The position numbers and the translations under genes were made by a program. A stretch of 64,000 bases of DNA. Origin: Synechococcus sp. BIOS-E4-1. GTDB lineage: Bacteria > Cyanobacteriota > Cyanobacteriia > PCC-6307 > Cyanobiaceae. Location of the stretch: the NCBI RefSeq assembly GCF_014279995.1, contig NZ_CP047935.1:717243-781242 (forward strand), in the 5' to 3' direction. A model generated the notes under the pieces. The model did not search any database and had not been told where the DNA came from. It saw only the letters and a program-made list of their open reading frames with translations. The first letter of the stretch is position 1, and each line of letters begins with the position of its first letter. Positions 59,968-64,000 of the stretch are shown here, one piece after another.

Positions 59968-60965
59968 ATCCCTATCTGCAGTCGCCAGCTCAACGAGGCC
60001 GCAAGCAGGATCCACAGCAGTTCCAGTCGTTGCGTCAGTTGAAGGATTCTTTTGATCGCTTTTGGGTCTGCGTTGGGGTAACCAGCGCCAAGCTGTGGCT
60101 TGTCCAGCCAGCGATCGCCGTAACGGTTTCTGCCGCCGAGTTGCACGCCGGCACAGTGTGCATAGATCGCTTCTGAGCGCCCGGCGTTGGGGGATGCATC
60201 GTGTCTGCCCTCGGATTCAGCAGATTTGACCAGTGCTGGCCACTTCAGCCAGGACCTGCTCACCAGCGGCAGGGTCAGCAACACCAAGCGGCAGGGAAGC
60301 CAGGTCAGCAGGTCATCCAACCGTGCCCCGGCTGTGCCCAGCCAGCGGAGGTTTCCTCTGCGGTACCCAAGCATGGAATCCAGGGTGCTGGCTGCCTTGA
60401 ACCCCCAGGCCAGGGCCAGGGGGCCTGGAGCGGCGGTCAGCCCCGAGTTCCAAAGACCGGCGCCCACCAACATCCAGAACAACGGTGCAAACAGCCCATC
60501 CACCGCATTCTCACTGGCGGTTTCTGCCGTGGCGCGAAGGATCTCACCCCTGCTCAGTGAGCTCGTATCGCGACCCACGATCCAGCTGAGTTTTTCGCGT
60601 GCTGCCGAAAGATCCTCTCCCTCTGTTGAGGGAAGGGCTGAAATCACATTCAGCACACTTTGTTCAAGGCTTTTGGCTGCCAGCGCACTGGCAAGGCCAG
60701 CTACTAGCGCAAGCACCGCAATGGCCTGGGGCAAGCCTTGCGTGTACAGGGCAACCCGTTCGATCAGGCAGCCGATGCCGGCGCTGCCAAGTGTGAGAGC
60801 GAGCGTGATGGCGACTCCTCCGATGCGCAGCCGCAGGGGCTGATCGCCGCTCCAGGCTTCAACGCTGCGTTGCAGTTGGCTGATGCAACGCCCCATCCAC
60901 ACCACAGGATGGGGAGACCAGAGGGGATCGCCGATCAGCCGGTCGAGACCGGCTGCGGCGATCAC
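59961..60965 (-). CDS. cbiB: Adenosylcobinamide-phosphate synthase CbiB/CobD
   Basis: 334 residues, membrane protein. It has the family opening LDRLIGDPLWSPHPVVWMGR, then the membrane helices, GRDTSSLSRGEILRATAETASENAVDGLFAPLFW and HDASPNAGRSEAIYAHCAGVQLGGRNRYGD. It attaches the aminopropanol arm during (pseudo)cobalamin synthesis. Overlaps the convergent sugar transferase by seven bases and follows ilvC on the same strand. Confidence 0.95.
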   Translation of the reverse strand: MIAAAGLDRLIGDPLWSPHPVVWMGRCISQLQRSVEAWSGDQPLRLRIGGVAITLALTLGSAGIGCLIERVALYTQGLPQAIAVLALVAGLASALAAKSLEQSVLNVISALPSTEGEDLSAAREKLSWIVGRDTSSLSRGEILRATAETASENAVDGLFAPLFWMLVGAGLWNSGLTAAPGPLALAWGFKAASTLDSMLGYRRGNLRWLGTAGARLDDLLTWLPCRLVLLTLPLVSRSWLKWPALVKSAESEGRHDASPNAGRSEAIYAHCAGVQLGGRNRYGDRWLDKPQLGAGYPNADPKAIKRILQLTQRLELLWILLAASLSWRLQIGIQ

Positions 60966-60993
60966 CAGCAGAAAGGGCTGAATGATGCCCCGT

Positions 60994-62025
<1,032 letters not shown>

Positions 62026-62045
62026 TTACGCAAGTGCCGGACCGA

Positions 62046-62648
62046 TCAAGCCTCGTTCGGATGAGCGATCACTCGGTCAATCAGCCCATAGTCCTTGGCC
62101 TCCTCGCTGCTGAGGAAGTAATCGCGATCGGTGTCCTTCTCAATTTTCTCGAAGCTCTGGCCGCTCATATCAGCCATGGAGCGATTGAGCATCTCCTTCA
62201 TGCGCAGGATTTCGCGCGCTTCAATTTCGATGTCGCTGGCCTGTCTCTGTGCAGTTCCACCCAGTGGCTGGTGAATCATGATCCTGCTGTGGGGCAGGGC
62301 CAATCGCTTGCCCTTGGTGCCCGCTGCCAGAAGGAAAGCGCCCATCGATGCCGCCAGACCCACGCAGATGGTGACCACGTCGCTCTTGACGTATTGCATG
62401 GTGTCGTAAATCGCCAGCCCTGCTGTCACAGATCCACCAGGGGAGTTGATGTAAAGATAAATCGGCTTGCTGCTGTCTTCGGAGTCGAGATAGAGCATCT
62501 GGGCAACAAGACTGTTGGCCACGGCATCGTTGACCTCAGAGCCGAGGAACAGGATTCGCTCCACTCCCAGTCGGGTGTAGATGTCCACCCAGCGCTCCAT
62601 CTGGCTGCCAGGGAGGCGGTAAGGGACGCTTGGGGTACCGATCGGCAT
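62046..62648 (-). CDS. clpP3: ATP-dependent Clp protease proteolytic subunit (ClpP3-type)
   Basis: 200 residues. The catalytic Ser is in [11 protein letters not shown], His in [18 protein letters not shown] and Asp in the [18 protein letters not shown] region, so the triad is intact. In cyanobacteria the ClpP3 subunit forms mixed rings with ClpR, encoded just upstream here. The number 3 is assigned by this operon position. Confidence 0.93.
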   Translation of the reverse strand: MPIGTPSVPYRLPGSQMERWVDIYTRLGVERILFLGSEVNDAVANSLVAQMLYLDSEDSSKPIYLYINSPGGSVTAGLAIYDTMQYVKSDVVTICVGLAASMGAFLLAAGTKGKRLALPHSRIMIHQPLGGTAQRQASDIEIEAREILRMKEMLNRSMADMSGQSFEKIEKDTDRDYFLSSEEAKDYGLIDRVIAHPNEA

Positions 62649-62702
62649 GAGTCCTGGTGGGTTGAAGGAAAAAGGGGTGAAATGTGGGAGAAGAGGCCTT
62701 AA

Positions 62703-63374
62703 TCAGCCGGCCGGTACTGGAGCTGGAAGCTCCTTGCGACTGGAGAGCACCCGGTCAATCAGCCCATAGTCCTTGGCTTGGTCCGGGGTCAGATAACTCA
62801 TGCGATCGGAGTCCTTGGAGAGTTCCTCCACGCTGCGGCCCGTGTTCGTCGAAAGAATTTCGAGCATGGCCCGCTTGTTGTGCAGCACTTCCTTGGCACG
62901 GATCTGGATGTCCGTGGCCTGACCCTGTGCTCCGCTGCGGGGCTGATGCAGCACGATCGAGGCGTGGGGGAGGGCTGCGCGGTGACCTTTGGTTCCGGCA
63001 GACAGAATCACAGCTGCCGTACCCATCGCCTGGCCGATGCAGATGGTGTGGACGGGGGGCTTCACGTAGCGGAGGGTGTCGCAGATGGCGAAAGCTTCCG
63101 TTTCAAATCCAATGGCATCGCCTGTGTACCAGCTGGTGCCAGTTGAGTTGATGTAAAAGTAAATCGGCTTGTCGGGATTATCGAATTCCAGGAAAAGCAG
63201 TTGGGCGATGATCAGTTCAGTGACGTCCAGACCCACCTGACGTTTGGTGTCGTCATCGGAGAAGAGGGGTAGCCCCAGATAGACAATGCGCTCCTTGAGC
63301 AGCAGCGAAGGCAGATCAGGAGGGGGCGTCCGCATCACCGACGAATCGCCGTAATAGGGAGCTGATGTGGTCAT
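62703..63374 (-). CDS. clpR: ClpR, catalytically inactive Clp protease subunit
   Basis: 223 residues. The ClpP fold is clear (LIIAQLLFLEFDNPDKPIYFYINSTG; HASIVLHQPRSGAQGQATDIQ), but the Ser position reads IGQAMGTAAV instead of the ASMG motif, so the nucleophile is Ala. This is the hallmark of cyanobacterial and plastid ClpR, a structural subunit of the ClpP3/R core. 54 bases upstream of clpP3, so an operon. Confidence 0.92.
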   Translation of the reverse strand: MTTSAPYYGDSSVMRTPPPDLPSLLLKERIVYLGLPLFSDDDTKRQVGLDVTELIIAQLLFLEFDNPDKPIYFYINSTGTSWYTGDAIGFETEAFAICDTLRYVKPPVHTICIGQAMGTAAVILSAGTKGHRAALPHASIVLHQPRSGAQGQATDIQIRAKEVLHNKRAMLEILSTNTGRSVEELSKDSDRMSYLTPDQAKDYGLIDRVLSSRKELPAPVPAG

Positions 63375-63403
63375 CCGCGTCAGGCCGCCGTGGTCTGTGG
63401 ACC

Positions 63404-64000
63404 CTAGCGGGACTCAGGGGTTGGACGCTCGTTGCGACGGTTCTTGCGGTGCGTTTTTGCGTCTGGGCTGTTCTTTCCGGTGGCGGTTGTTTCGCCTTTC
63501 TTGTCGAGCCGGCCGAACACCATTCGACCGCTTGGGTTTTGTAAGGCTCCGGTGATCACCACGGCCCGCCGTTCACCGATGGCGGCCCGGGCGTTCTCAA
63601 TCACCACCATCGTTCCGTCATCCAGGTAAGCCACCCCCTGGTGTTCTTCCTTGCCTTCGCGGACGATCTTCAGGTTGAGTTCATCCCCGGGCTGCACTTC
63701 AGGGCGCAGGGCGATCACCAGTTCGCTCAGGTTCATCACCTTGAGCTCTTTGACCCGGGCCACCTGAGCCAGGTTGAAGTCCGCTGTCACCAGGGTGCCG
63801 CCGGTGTCTTCCGTGAGCTGCAACAGACGATCATCCGTGCCGGCCCCGTCGTAGCGGGTCGTGTTGATCACCAGACGTTTGTCGTAGGTCTCACGCAAGG
63901 CATTGAGAAGCTTCAGGCCGCGTCGTCCCTTGCCGCGTTTCTCGAGGTTGTTGGAATCAGCGAGTTGCTGCATCTCGTTGATCACCGTCTGGGCCACGAT
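63404..64000 (-). CDS. PIN/TRAM-domain protein, C-terminal part (5' end outside window)
   Basis: The frame is open to the window edge. It shows the second half of a PIN domain (NEMQQLADSNNLEKRGKGRRGLKLLNAL ... DDRLLQLTEDTGGTLVTADFNLA with acidic metal ligands) followed by a TRAM domain (LRPEVQPGDELNLKIVREGKEEHQGVAYLDDGTMVVIENA) and a basic tail. This is the YacL-type membrane PIN-TRAM family, presumed RNase; the N-terminal membrane helices would lie outside the window. Confidence 0.85.
   Translation of the reverse strand: MVAQTVINEMQQLADSNNLEKRGKGRRGLKLLNALRETYDKRLVINTTRYDGAGTDDRLLQLTEDTGGTLVTADFNLAQVARVKELKVMNLSELVIALRPEVQPGDELNLKIVREGKEEHQGVAYLDDGTMVVIENARAAIGERRAVVITGALQNPSGRMVFGRLDKKGETTATGKNSPDAKTHRKNRRNERPTPESR

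Overview
The window is a piece of chromosome from a marine cyanobacterium, most likely Synechococcus. The flanks carry chlorophyll synthase (chlG), a MenG-type methyltransferase, a PetP-like protein, a phycobilisome linker and a clpR-clpP3-ilvC-cbiB cluster. The flanks are GC-rich, which together with the phycobilisome linker argues against most Prochlorococcus. Assignment is by recognising protein families by eye; no search was run.

Left host flank (1-15.8 kb): two sensor kinases, an OppC/DppC-type permease, trmH, a HesB/IscA-like protein, a decayed tyrosine recombinase, a glycine-zipper envelope protein, a Cys-rich secreted protein, an alkyltransferase-like protein, a membrane-anchored phycobilisome linker, rsmB, a class A penicillin-binding protein, chlG, a petP-like gene, hisF and menG. 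Right host flank (55.4-64 kb): glyQ, a comEC-like gene, tRNA-Ser(CGA), a sugar transferase, cbiB, ilvC, clpP3, clpR and a PIN/TRAM protein that runs off the window.

Between them (about 15.80-55.40 kb) lies an integrated element of about 39.6 kb, visibly more AT-rich, bounded by an imperfect 22-bp direct repeat that is itself nearly palindromic. It sits in the intergenic space just upstream of glyQ, not in a tRNA gene. Inside: (a) a tyrosine integrase beside the left repeat; (b) 17.1-23.9 kb, an array of small minus-strand genes separated by about ten hairpins whose stems differ but whose loop is conserved; (c) 24.15-24.55 kb, a gene-free block of consecutive palindromes and direct repeats; (d) 25-38.5 kb, a mostly minus-strand nucleic-acid module (PD-(D/E)XK nuclease, ssDNA-binding-like protein, VapE/VirE-type ATPase, DUF3987 ATPase, a tiny ribbon-helix-helix protein); (e) 39-42.4 kb, a plus-strand module with an SSB-like protein ending in DDLPF and a primase-like protein with a PriCT-2-type C-terminus; (f) 42.4-44.5 kb, three Nif11/ProcA-type lanthipeptide precursor modules tangled with a duplicated segment and a chimeric alkyladenine glycosylase remnant; (g) 44.7-49.2 kb, unknown minus-strand genes; (h) 49.25-54.0 kb, a six-gene plus-strand operon led by a ribbon-helix-helix protein, with two products rich in glycine-zipper membrane segments; (i) a structured non-coding right end and a DUF1651 gene.

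I recognise no terminase, portal, capsid, tail, relaxase or conjugation gene, and no lanthionine synthetase. The element therefore looks like an integrating, probably self-replicating element of unclear class (satellite, phage-plasmid or novel island), carrying orphan peptide precursors that would need a synthetase encoded elsewhere.
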